DNA of 64,000 nucleotides, taken from NCBI GenBank assembly GCA_900554815.1, contig USIO01000003.1, positions 1 to 64,000 on the forward strand, read 5' to 3'. This stretch comes from an uncultured Clostridium sp. GTDB lineage: Bacteria; Bacillota; Clostridia; TANB77; CAG-508. The position numbers and the translations under genes were made by a program. The notes under the pieces were generated by a model. It was given only the letters and a program-made list of their open reading frames with translations, searched no databases and was not told the origin of the DNA. Below, one piece after another: positions 54,015-62,896 of this stretch; position 1 is the first letter of the stretch, and every line of letters starts with the position of its first letter.

Positions 54015-55568
54015 ATGGATAAGAAAAATATTTTTTCAAAACTAAATTTTAAAGACTACAATAATGAAGTTGAAGAAATTTTAGAAAAAAAGAGTTTTTC
54101 TAGTAATGTTAAAAACCTTATTTTAAGCATGTTTTATAAAATCGAAATGGCTTATAAAGATTATTTAATGACAAAAAGAGATGTGACAGAAAAAGATGGC
54201 TTTATTGAAAGTATTATTTATACTATTAAGGAAGAATGCAATATAATAGAACTAATTAATCCAACAGAAAACCAAGAAGATATATTAGCAAAGCATAATG
54301 CTTACTTTATGGTAGAGCCGGAAAACAAAAAAATAATTTCTTATACGAATGAACAATGCTTATTCCACGCTATATTAAGAATGTCTAAAAAAAATTTTTA
54401 TATTACAAATGAATATGAAATATTTTCAGACGCTTTAAAACCAATGCTAGAAATAGGATATGAATTAGACAAAAAAGAAATTATTACTAGTTTTGATGGT
54501 TGGTCTTGGAGCATTAGAACAGATGTAACAGGAAATAGTATATATAATTTAATTTATCAAAACTTAAGATTTTTACTAGGAAATACTTTCCTTTACGAAT
54601 GGAAAAGAGATAGGAGAAAATCTATTGATTATATAGAACAAATAAGAAAAACATCAGAAGAACTATATTTTCAAATTTGTAATTTATGTTTAATTTTGGC
54701 ATTCCAAAACAAGCAAAAAAAACAAAATATTATAAAAAAAGTTCAAAACTTAAAAAAGGAATTGGAAAAGCTAGAAAACAAAAATGAATTTTTAAAAAAT
54801 ATTTATGAAGAAAAGAAAAAAATAAAAGACAAAATTAAAATAATAGATAAGATTTTAAATAATAAAGAATTATTAACACAAGAGCTAGAAGATAAAAATG
54901 CAAAATTACCAGATGAACAAAAAATAATTAGCATTAGTAGTTTAGAAGACATTATAGAAGAAGACAGAAAAAGTTTAATTCAAAAACTACAAGAATATAA
55001 CCAAGTATTAGATCCTAAAAATTATATAAAAAAAGTTAACCAATTAAAGGAAAAAATTAAGATTATAGAAAATCTACCAATTAACAGTATAACAAATGAA
55101 ATAATATATGAATACATTATTAAACTACAAAAAACATTTATTAATTGTATTAATTATTCTATTGATAAAATTGAACTAAAAAAGGATTTAATAGAATTGA
55201 TTTATAAATTTAGATACTATAAATTAATAGTAATTAACATAAATAATAAAACAATTAATATAGAAGAATTACCAGAATTAACACAACTAATAGAACAAAC
55301 TCAGAAAAAAATTATTACAAAAGCTTGTAAAAACAAAGTTTTACAAATTTTTAACCAAGATATTGAATATAATTACGAAATTATTTCTAAAGTTGTAGAT
55401 ACAAATATTATAGATATGGAAAATATTATGATTTCACTAGAAAAAGAAGAGACTTTGCTAAATATTAATATTTTCGACAAAGAAATTATAGATAAAACAG
55501 AAAAAATACCATATAAAACAGAAGAATATAATGTAAAATTTAATAAAAAATTAAAATTATTTATATAG
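54015..55568 (+). CDS. Large coiled-coil protein of unknown function
   Basis: 517 residues, strongly Lys/Glu/Asn/Ile-rich. The first 230 residues include FSKLNFKDYNNEVEEILEKKSFSSNVKNLILSMFYKIEMAYKDY and SFDGWSWSIRTDVTGNSIYNLIYQNLRFLLG; the middle (about 235-370) is coiled coil. No catalytic motif or membrane helix is seen. Start after AAAGGGAGATACA. The next gene starts eight bases after its stop, so the two may be cotranscribed. Not recognised. Confidence 0.6.
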   Translation: MDKKNIFSKLNFKDYNNEVEEILEKKSFSSNVKNLILSMFYKIEMAYKDYLMTKRDVTEKDGFIESIIYTIKEECNIIELINPTENQEDILAKHNAYFMVEPENKKIISYTNEQCLFHAILRMSKKNFYITNEYEIFSDALKPMLEIGYELDKKEIITSFDGWSWSIRTDVTGNSIYNLIYQNLRFLLGNTFLYEWKRDRRKSIDYIEQIRKTSEELYFQICNLCLILAFQNKQKKQNIIKKVQNLKKELEKLENKNEFLKNIYEEKKKIKDKIKIIDKILNNKELLTQELEDKNAKLPDEQKIISISSLEDIIEEDRKSLIQKLQEYNQVLDPKNYIKKVNQLKEKIKIIENLPINSITNEIIYEYIIKLQKTFINCINYSIDKIELKKDLIELIYKFRYYKLIVININNKTINIEELPELTQLIEQTQKKIITKACKNKVLQIFNQDIEYNYEIISKVVDTNIIDMENIMISLEKEETLLNINIFDKEIIDKTEKIPYKTEEYNVKFNKKLKLFI

Positions 55569-55576
55569 GAGGATAT

Positions 55577-57220
55577 ATGAAAATTACTTTTTTAGGAGCA
55601 ACTAAAACTGTAACAGGTTCTAATTTTTTAGTAGAGGGAGCTGGAAAAAAATTTTTGATAGATTGTGGTATGTATCAAGGACAATCAGTTGAAGAATTAG
55701 AAAATTCTGCTCCATTTTTATTTAATGTAAATGAAATTGATTTTATGCTACTTACACATGCTCATATTGACCATTCAGGTAGAATACCAAAACTATATAA
55801 TGAAGGATACCATAATCCAATTATTGCAACAAAAGCAACATGCGATTTATGTGAAATTATGTTGCCAGATAGTGGACATATTCAAGAGGTTGAAATAGAA
55901 TGGAAAAACAGAAAAAGGAAAAGAGAAGGTAAACCTCCTATGCCACCACTATACACAGCGCAAGATGCTATTAATTCACTAGAGATATTCCAAAGAGTTA
56001 AATATGATGAAATAATTGATGTGGCTGAAAATATACAAGTTAGATTTAATGATGCAGGACATATGTTGGGCTCAAGTATTATAGAAATTTGGGTAACAGA
56101 AAATGGTAAAACAGAAAAAATTGTATTTACAGGAGACTTAGGAAATAATGATATTCCTCTTTTAGGCTCTCCTACAATGATTGAAGATGCAGACTATTTA
56201 GTAATGGAATCTACATATGGCAATAGATTACATATTAGAAATGACGAAAAAGCGAATTTATTTTTAAATATTGTATCAGAAACATTGGAAAAGGATGGAA
56301 CTGTTGTTATTCCGTCATTTGCTGTTGGAAGGACTCAAGAAATACTATATGAATTAGATAAAATAAAACAAAATGGAGCTAGTGAAGAATTCTATAAAAA
56401 ATATGAAGAATTAATGAAAGTACCAGTATATGTAGATAGCCCACTAGCTATATCTGCAACAGAAGTATTTAAAAAGAATATGGATTTATTTGAAGAAGAA
56501 GTACAAGAACAAATAAAACGTGGAGAAAACCCATTAGACTTTCCAGGATTAAGATTTACTAGAACTGCAGAAGAATCAAAAGCATTAAATGAAAGTAATG
56601 AGCCAAGTATTATTATTTCTGCTAGTGGAATGTGTGAGGTGGGAAGAATTAAACACCATTTAAAACATAATTTATGGAATCCTAATAGTACAATTTTATT
56701 TGTTGGATACCAAGCACCAGGAACTTTAGGAAGAACTATTGTAGATGGAGCCAAAAAGGTAAAAATATTTGGAGAAGAAATTGCTGTAAACGCAAGAGTA
56801 GAGTATATTGAAGGGTATTCTGGACATGCAGACCAAGAATGGCTTATGAATTTTATTTATTCTTTTTTTACAAAACCAAAACATATTTTCTTAGTCCATG
56901 GAGAACCAGAAGGCCAAATTGTCTTAAAACAAAAAATCTTAGAAAAAACTCATATTCCAGTTACGATTCCAGAATTTGGAGAAGTATATGAATTAACAGA
57001 AGATATAAAAGTAAGAGATAGACTTGAAATGCCAGAAAAATATAAATTTATTCGTTTAGAAATATTGCAAAAATTAGACAATATTGAAGCAGAAGTTGAA
57101 GAAATGAAAAATATTGTAAAAAGCGAAAAATTATCTGAAGATACAAGTGATGAAGAAATCTTAAAATTAAAAGAGAAAATTCATGCACTAGAACAACAAA
57201 TTGTAAATGTTATATCATAA
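55577..57220 (+). CDS. Beta-CASP metallo-beta-lactamase-fold RNase
   Basis: 547 residues, RNA-processing nuclease family. Metal motif THAHIDHSGRIP (residues about 58-69), further ligands in NDAGHMLGSSI and FTGDLGN, and the beta-CASP part with VVIPSFAVGRTQEILYEL, SGMCEVGRIKHHLKHNLWN and YSGHADQEWL, then FLVHGEPEG. A C-terminal coiled tail. Related to the YsfA/CPSF73-like enzymes rather than RNase J. Start after TAGGAGGATAT. Confidence 0.92.
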   Translation: MKITFLGATKTVTGSNFLVEGAGKKFLIDCGMYQGQSVEELENSAPFLFNVNEIDFMLLTHAHIDHSGRIPKLYNEGYHNPIIATKATCDLCEIMLPDSGHIQEVEIEWKNRKRKREGKPPMPPLYTAQDAINSLEIFQRVKYDEIIDVAENIQVRFNDAGHMLGSSIIEIWVTENGKTEKIVFTGDLGNNDIPLLGSPTMIEDADYLVMESTYGNRLHIRNDEKANLFLNIVSETLEKDGTVVIPSFAVGRTQEILYELDKIKQNGASEEFYKKYEELMKVPVYVDSPLAISATEVFKKNMDLFEEEVQEQIKRGENPLDFPGLRFTRTAEESKALNESNEPSIIISASGMCEVGRIKHHLKHNLWNPNSTILFVGYQAPGTLGRTIVDGAKKVKIFGEEIAVNARVEYIEGYSGHADQEWLMNFIYSFFTKPKHIFLVHGEPEGQIVLKQKILEKTHIPVTIPEFGEVYELTEDIKVRDRLEMPEKYKFIRLEILQKLDNIEAEVEEMKNIVKSEKLSEDTSDEEILKLKEKIHALEQQIVNVIS

Positions 57221-57246
57221 AACTATAATAAAATAAGGAGAAACAT

Positions 57247-59157
57247 ATGATGAATACTAAATACTATAATGATGCAATTATTGGAAATAAAAATATGGTG
57301 GTTAGTTATAGCAAAACTGGAGAAATGCTAAGAGTATTATACCCAAATGCGGATTATAGACAGTTTATAGAATTTTTTAGAGTAGGTATTAAACTCAATG
57401 ATTCTAGATTAATCTATTTACATAATGATATAAATAATGTATATAAACAATACTATGTAGAAGATACAAATATTTTAAAAACAGAAATATATAATACCTA
57501 TTTTAATGTAAATATTACTCAAACAGATTTTGTTATGATGAAAGAAAATATTTTAGTAAGAAGATACGAAATAACAAATCATAGTAATATTGAATTAAAT
57601 ACCAATTTTTTAATTCATTCTAGTTTATTAACTAATAATAACAACCAAGTAAGTGGATATGAAACTTCTAATACATTAATACAATATACACATGACTATA
57701 ATTTCTGCATTTTTTCAAAAGAAAAGCTATTATCATCTCAAATTAATAATGTAAAAGAAAATATTACAGATGGAGTAATTTGGGATAAAGACTATATAGG
57801 AATGTCTAATGATTCTGCAATTAGTTATGACTTAGGAACTATTAAAGTAAACCAAACAAAACGAATAGAAATATTTGTATTTATACAAGAAAATAACGAA
57901 AAATATAATATTAATGAAATAGAAAACGATATTGAAAGAATAAAAAAAATTGATGTTCAAAAAGAATATGATAGTGTAAAAAAATACTGGAGAAAATACG
58001 TAAAAGACCATAAAAAAATAGATATAAAACTAGATAGAACTAATCCATATAATAATAGAGTAGAAAGAATTTATAATAGAACAATTTTACTATATCCATT
58101 ATTAACAAATTATTCTACAGGAGGAATATCAGCAGGTATAGAAGTTGACGAAGCTAAAACCAAATGTGGCCGTTATTCATACTGCTGGCCAAGAGATGCT
58201 ATTTTTATTGCTAAAGCAATGGATTTATTGGGAATGGAAAATATAACAGAAAAATTTTACAAAAATTTTTGTAAAAACACGCAAAGCAAAAGTGGAATGT
58301 GGGAACAACGTTTCTTTACAGATGGAAGATTAGCTCCTTCGTGGGGCTACCAAATTGATGAAACAGCATCAGTAGTATATGGAGTCTACCAACATTATTT
58401 ATATACAAAGGACATAAAGTTCCTAAAAGATACATTAAAAATGTGTGAAAAAGCTGTTGAATATTTAAAAAAGTATATGGACGACATATTAGAACAAAAA
58501 TACCAAATGCCAAAATCTTATGATATATGGGAAGAAAACGAAGGAATACATGCATATTCACTAACTAGCATATTTGCAGCATTTACAAGTATGATAAAAA
58601 TAAATGAAACTATTATACCTATTTTCGAAAATAATAGAATAAAATTAGAAAAAATACGTAAAACTAACGATACATTAGAAAAGTATAGATTAAATATAAA
58701 AGAATATGTTATAAATAATTTTTATGATGAAAGCAAAGGTAGTTTTGTAAGAAACAAAGATGGAAAAATGGATATAAGCCTATTAGGGCTAGTATACCCA
58801 TATAAAATGTTAAGCCCAAAAGAAAAGAAAATAACAAATACAATAGAAAAAATGAATTTAACATTAAGAACATATAAAGGTGGTTATTTACGTTATGAAC
58901 AAGATAATTACTTAGGAGGTAATAACCCATGGGTAATATCTAACTTGTGGTTAGCCAATTACTATTTAGAAAGTGGAGAAAATAAAAAAGCAAAAGAAAG
59001 CTTTGACTATGTAGTAACTACAAGTTTAGAAAATGGGCTACTAGGAGAACAAATTAATAATCAAACAATGCAACCTGAATGGGTAATAGGACTTGGATGG
59101 TCTCATGCTATGTTTATTATTACATTAGAAAGATTCCATGAAAAAGGATTAATTTAA
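57247..59157 (+). CDS. Glycoside hydrolase family 15 (glucoamylase-like)
   Basis: 636 residues. An N-terminal beta-rich domain (about 1-260) precedes an alpha/alpha barrel with RYSYCWPRDAIFIAKAMDLLGM, SGMWEQRFFTDGRLAPSWGYQIDETASVVYGVYQHYL, ESYDIWEE-type motif and the late QPEWVIGLGWSHAMFI. Predicted to release glucose from alpha-glucans or trehalose-like substrates; no signal peptide, so probably cytoplasmic. Start after AAGGAGAAACAT. Confidence 0.9.
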   Translation: MMNTKYYNDAIIGNKNMVVSYSKTGEMLRVLYPNADYRQFIEFFRVGIKLNDSRLIYLHNDINNVYKQYYVEDTNILKTEIYNTYFNVNITQTDFVMMKENILVRRYEITNHSNIELNTNFLIHSSLLTNNNNQVSGYETSNTLIQYTHDYNFCIFSKEKLLSSQINNVKENITDGVIWDKDYIGMSNDSAISYDLGTIKVNQTKRIEIFVFIQENNEKYNINEIENDIERIKKIDVQKEYDSVKKYWRKYVKDHKKIDIKLDRTNPYNNRVERIYNRTILLYPLLTNYSTGGISAGIEVDEAKTKCGRYSYCWPRDAIFIAKAMDLLGMENITEKFYKNFCKNTQSKSGMWEQRFFTDGRLAPSWGYQIDETASVVYGVYQHYLYTKDIKFLKDTLKMCEKAVEYLKKYMDDILEQKYQMPKSYDIWEENEGIHAYSLTSIFAAFTSMIKINETIIPIFENNRIKLEKIRKTNDTLEKYRLNIKEYVINNFYDESKGSFVRNKDGKMDISLLGLVYPYKMLSPKEKKITNTIEKMNLTLRTYKGGYLRYEQDNYLGGNNPWVISNLWLANYYLESGENKKAKESFDYVVTTSLENGLLGEQINNQTMQPEWVIGLGWSHAMFIITLERFHEKGLI

Positions 59158-59167
59158 TTAAATACTC

Positions 59168-59203
59168 AAAAAGGTCAATATAATTTATTATATTGACCTT
59201 TTT
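59168..59203. terminator. Bidirectional terminator
   Basis: AAAAAGGTCAATATAAT and its exact complement (17 pairs) around a 2-base loop, with A and T runs. Lies between the GH15 gene and the convergent Rlu gene. Confidence 0.92.
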
Positions 59204-60097
59204 AAGTATTTACTATTGAAGAAAAATCATCATAATTAATTTCAAAACTCATGCCATTTAAGTAATTTAAAATCCCAGCATCACTTAAAAACTGAAAACT
59301 TAATTTGTAACTACGTAACAACTGATATTTTATTCTATAATACTTATTAATACTATTAATTCCATATTTTCCGATCACCCAAAATAGGATAACCAATATA
59401 AGCTAAATGAGCTCTAATTTGATGTGTCCTTCCAGTTTTAATTAATACATGGAGCAAAGACAAATTTTTTTGCTTATTGATTTTTAATACTTTATAATAA
59501 GTTTCTATTGGCAAATAATTTTTCTTAGGAACATTAGAAACATAAACTATACTTTTTTTATTATCCTTTAATAAAAAAGCATTTAAATTAGCCTCTTTTT
59601 TAAGTGGACATCCTACACAAACACAAGCATAATATTTTTCAATTTCATGTTTTTTAAACTTGTCAAATAATATTTCTAAAGTTTTTAAATTTTTAGCAAA
59701 AATCATTAAACCAGAAGTGTTCCTGTCTAACCTATGAGCCGGATATGGGAATTTAAATGAGCAATATTTTTCTTGCAATTGCCTTGTAATACTGTTTTTG
59801 CTATTTTCACTTATTACTTCAATGCCAACAGGCTTATTTAATATTATAATATTAGAATCTTCGTAAATAATTTCAAATTCAAAATTTTGAAATAAATATT
59901 TATCTTCAATATAGACAATTACTTCATCATTTGTATTTAGAACAATATTTGAAGAAATCCTTTTTCCATTTATGCGAATATCTTTTTTACGAAGTGCTTT
60001 AAAAATAGTATTGATATTTAAACCGATCAAAACTATCTAATAAAAAATTTATTAAATTTTTTTTATTATATTGCTTATTCACAACTAATTTTTTCAT
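59202..60097 (-). CDS. RluA-family pseudouridine synthase, two CGG +1 sites
   Basis: About 297 residues. The start ATG at 60097 gives MKKLVVNKQYNKKNLINFLLDSFD; the first shift (60025) gives GLNINTIFKALRKKDIRINGKRIS, an S4-like domain. The catalytic domain has PAHRLDRNTSGLMIFAKN with the active Asp, and GRTHQIRAHLAYIGYPILGD; the second shift (59373) gives GKYGINSINKYYRIKYQLLRSYKLSF, completing the family GD-KYG motif and the C-terminal strands. Modifies uridines in rRNA or tRNA; exact target unknown. Unshifted reading would remove both ends. Confidence 0.92.
59371..59373 (-). other. CGG +1 recoding site 2 in the Rlu gene
   Basis: Minus strand GAT CGG AAA; the shift gives PILGDGKYGINS, a conserved family motif, and a 57-codon tail. 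Unshifted reading stops five codons later. Confidence 0.9.
60023..60025 (-). other. CGG +1 recoding site 1 in the Rlu gene
   Basis: Minus strand GAT CGG TTT; the shift gives SFDGLNINTIFKALRKK. Fourth base is T. Unshifted reading stops eight codons later. Confidence 0.85.
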
Positions 60098-60201
60098 AAA
60101 AATATTATACTAAAACTATAAGTTTTTTGCAAATTTATTTGCATTTTATAATAAACTATGCTAAAATATCTATTATTAAATAATGATATATGGAGGCACA
60201 A

Positions 60202-60450
60202 ATGGAAATAGTAAAGTACATTTTAATAGGAGCTTATACAATTGTTTGCTTAGCACTAATTATTGTTGCAATGTTACAATCAAAAGATGATGCAGGCGCT
60301 TCTGGAACAATTGTAGGATCTTCAAGTAATAATTTTTATGAAAAGAATAAAGGTAGGACAAAAGAAGGAAAATTAAAAAAGTGGACAGTTATATTAGGAA
60401 TTACTTTTGCAATATTAACTATTGTTCTTAGCATTGTGTATGTAATGTAA
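60202..60450 (+). CDS. secG: Preprotein translocase subunit SecG
   Basis: 82 residues with two membrane helices (VKYILIGAYTIVCLALIIVAMLQ and WTVILGITFAILTIVLSIVYV) and the conserved loop MLQSKDDAGASGTIVGSSSNNFYEKNKGRTKEGKL. The ATG at 60202 follows TGGAGGCACAA. Partner of the SecY encoded at 10587. The secG-rnr order is typical of Firmicutes. Confidence 0.95.
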   Translation: MEIVKYILIGAYTIVCLALIIVAMLQSKDDAGASGTIVGSSSNNFYEKNKGRTKEGKLKKWTVILGITFAILTIVLSIVYVM

Positions 60451-60470
60451 AAAAACAGTATATAATAATA

Positions 60471-60502
60471 AATATCCCCCAGAGTTTAACTTGGGGGATA
60501 TT
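60471..60502 (+). terminator. Hairpin between secG and rnr
   Basis: AATATCCCCC and GGGGGATATT pair around a 12-base loop. The run after it is mixed A/T, so termination may be partial. Confidence 0.6.
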
Positions 60503-60538
60503 ATTAATAAAAAAATTATACTACTCGAAAGGAAATAT

Positions 60539-62365
60539 ATGAAAAAAGTAAGCAAAAAACAATTTTTTAATAAAACTAAAAAACAAAGAAGAAAAAATTT
60601 AATTAAAAAAATAAGTAAAGAAAAGAATTTATTCTTTGATAAACAAAAAGTAGTTGGTACATTTACTAAAAACAAAAATTTTGGATTTGTTATTCCAGAT
60701 GGAAAAAAAGTACCAACAGATATATTCATTTCTAAAAAAAATATAGGTAATGCAAAAAATAACCAAAAAGTTTTAGTAGAAATAATAAAACAACCATCAA
60801 AAGGGAAAAAGTTAGAAGGAAAAATAATAGAAACAATAGGAAACATAAATGAAAATGGAATTGATATATTATGTTTAATAAAAGAATATAACTTACCAAA
60901 CAAATTCCCTAAAACAGTGCTAAATGAATTAGAATTTATTGATGATAAAATAGAAAAAAAAGATATTCCAAATAGAGTAGACTTAAGAAATAAAGAAATA
61001 TTTACTATTGATGATGAAGATGCAAAAGATTTAGATGATGCAGTATCTGTAGAAAAATTAAATGACGGTACATATAATTTACATGTTCATATAGCAGATG
61101 TAAGCTATTATGTAAAAGAGGGAAGCAGTTTAAACAAAGAAGCAATTCGAAGAGGAACAAGTGTATATTTAATAGATAGAGTAATACCAATGTTACCTGC
61201 AAAGTTATCTAATGGTATATGTAGTTTAAATGAAGGAGAAGACAGATTTACTTTATCAATTAGTATAAATATTGACTCAAAAGGAAAAATTATTTCTTCT
61301 AAAATTTATAAAGCAATTATTAATGTTACAAAAAGAATGACATATAACGATGTTTTTGAAATATTAGAAGGAAAAAACAAGAAAATCCTAAAAAAATATG
61401 AAAATTATATTCAACATTTTAACATAATGAAAGAATTAGCTATTATTTTAGAAAAAAGAAGATTAGCTAAAGGGTATTTGGATTTAGACATTCCTGAGAG
61501 TAAAATTACATTAGACGAAAATGGAATAGCAATTGATGTAAAAAAATATGAAGTAACAATTGCAAACAAAATAATAGAACAATTTATGCTAACAGCAAAT
61601 GAAGAAATTGCAAAAACTTTTTATAAATTAAATTCTCCATTTATTTATAGGACTCACGAAAGACCAGATACAGCAAAAATACAAGAACTAAATAAGTTTT
61701 TATTTAATTTAGGGTACAAAATAGAATTAAAAAACGACAAAGTAGAACCAAAATCAATACAAAAACTATTAAAGCAAATAGAAGGAAAGCCAGAGGAAAA
61801 AGTAATATCTACTTTGATTTTAAGAACATTAAAAATGGCTAAATACGAAAATACAAATAAAGGACATTTTGGAATTGCTAGCAAATATTATTGCCATTTT
61901 ACATCTCCAATTAGAAGATATCCAGATCTATTTGTTCATAGAGTTATTTCAACATATTTAAATAGCAATTACAAAATAAATGATAAAGAACTGCTAAAAC
62001 TAAAGCTAAATTCAGAAAAATATGCATTATTATCGTCCGAAAAAGAGCAACTTGCAACAAAATTAGAACGTGATGTAGAAGACTTAAAAAAAGCAGAATA
62101 TATGCAAGATAAAATAGGAAAGGAATATAAAGGTATAATTTCATCAGTAACAGAATTTGGCTTATTTGTGGAACTAGAAAATACCATAGAAGGATTAATA
62201 AAATTTGAAAATCTAGGTAATGACTATTATATTTATAATGAAGAAAGAAAAACACTAGCAGGAGAAAAAACAAAAGAAATTTTTACTATAGGAGATAAAA
62301 TAAAAGTAAAAATATTAGAAGCAAACAAGTCAACAAGAAAAATCGAATTTAAAAGAGTTATTTAA
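60539..62365 (+). CDS. rnr: Ribonuclease R
   Basis: 608 residues, processive 3'-5' exoribonuclease. A basic N-terminus and cold-shock domain (VVGTFTKNKNFGFVIPDGKKVPTDIFI), the RNB catalytic domain with IDDEDAKDLDDAVSVEKL, HIADVSYYV and HFTSPIRRYPDLFVHR, and a C-terminal S1 domain (YKGIISSVTEFGLFVELENTIEGLI). The ATG at 60539 follows CGAAAGGAAATAT. Somewhat shorter than the usual 700 or more residues because the N-terminal part is compact. Confidence 0.96.
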   Translation: MKKVSKKQFFNKTKKQRRKNLIKKISKEKNLFFDKQKVVGTFTKNKNFGFVIPDGKKVPTDIFISKKNIGNAKNNQKVLVEIIKQPSKGKKLEGKIIETIGNINENGIDILCLIKEYNLPNKFPKTVLNELEFIDDKIEKKDIPNRVDLRNKEIFTIDDEDAKDLDDAVSVEKLNDGTYNLHVHIADVSYYVKEGSSLNKEAIRRGTSVYLIDRVIPMLPAKLSNGICSLNEGEDRFTLSISINIDSKGKIISSKIYKAIINVTKRMTYNDVFEILEGKNKKILKKYENYIQHFNIMKELAIILEKRRLAKGYLDLDIPESKITLDENGIAIDVKKYEVTIANKIIEQFMLTANEEIAKTFYKLNSPFIYRTHERPDTAKIQELNKFLFNLGYKIELKNDKVEPKSIQKLLKQIEGKPEEKVISTLILRTLKMAKYENTNKGHFGIASKYYCHFTSPIRRYPDLFVHRVISTYLNSNYKINDKELLKLKLNSEKYALLSSEKEQLATKLERDVEDLKKAEYMQDKIGKEYKGIISSVTEFGLFVELENTIEGLIKFENLGNDYYIYNEERKTLAGEKTKEIFTIGDKIKVKILEANKSTRKIEFKRVI

Positions 62366-62418
62366 AAAAGAGAATGTCCTAGTAATTAACATAAATTTAA
62401 TAAAATAATCAAAAACTA

Positions 62419-62447
62419 TTGACAAATCAAAAAAAATAGTGTAAAGT
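62419..62447 (+). promoter_or_regulatory. SigA promoter of ylxM-ffh
   Basis: TTGACA, 17-base spacer, TAAAGT, about 32 bases before the ylxM start. Confidence 0.8.
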
Positions 62448-62478
62448 ATATTAACATTACAAAAGAAAGGTGGTCACT

Positions 62479-62829
62479 ATGGAAAAAAATGTAAAAGTTA
62501 GTATCCTATTAGAAATATATGGGGAATTATTAACAAAAACACAATACCAATTCCTAGATGACTACTATAATAGCGATTTGTCTTTATCTGAAATTGCTGA
62601 AAATAAAAATATTACCAGACAAGCAGTAAGAGACAATATAAAAAAGGGGGAAAATAAACTTTTCGAGCTAGAAGAAAAGTTAAAGATTATGCAGAAAACA
62701 ATTAAACAAGAAAAGAAAATTGCAAATATACTATCAGAAATAACAAAAATACAAACTCAATTTTCAGATGAACAAATTGCAGACATGCTAGAACATATAA
62801 AAAATGAATTAAATTGTGTAATGCAATAA
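62479..62829 (+). CDS. ylxM: YlxM-family helix-turn-helix protein
   Basis: 116 residues. YLXM/p13-like DNA-binding fold: YGELLTKTQYQFLDDYYNSDLSLSEIAENKNITRQAVRDNIKKGENKLFELEEKL. Associated with the SRP operon in Firmicutes and Mollicutes. The ATG at 62479 follows AAAGGTGGTCACT. Confidence 0.94.
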   Translation: MEKNVKVSILLEIYGELLTKTQYQFLDDYYNSDLSLSEIAENKNITRQAVRDNIKKGENKLFELEEKLKIMQKTIKQEKKIANILSEITKIQTQFSDEQIADMLEHIKNELNCVMQ

Positions 62830-62896
62830 TTTAAAAATAATTTATTTTATAAAAAAATAAATTTAAGCTAAAGAAAATTTAAAAGGAGGAGCAAGA

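Noticed and set aside
3146..60025. Explaining the frame breaks as random sequencing or assembly indels
   Set aside because: All 20 are single extra C bases directly before an in-frame Gly codon; no other insertion or any deletion is seen in recognised genes. Errors would fall in all codon positions and outside genes. A systematic artefact cannot be fully excluded without reads.
3146..60025. Simple reassignment of CGG to another amino acid (Gln or Trp, as known in some bacteria)
   Set aside because: The zero frame runs into stop codons soon after each CGG and the protein homology continues only in +1, so reading CGG as any three-base sense codon does not restore the genes.
3146..60025. Classic programmed frameshifting with slippery heptamer, Shine-Dalgarno-like stimulator or pseudoknot
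   Set aside because: Flanking sequences differ at every site; no shared upstream AGGAGG-like element, poly-A slip site or downstream stem was found.
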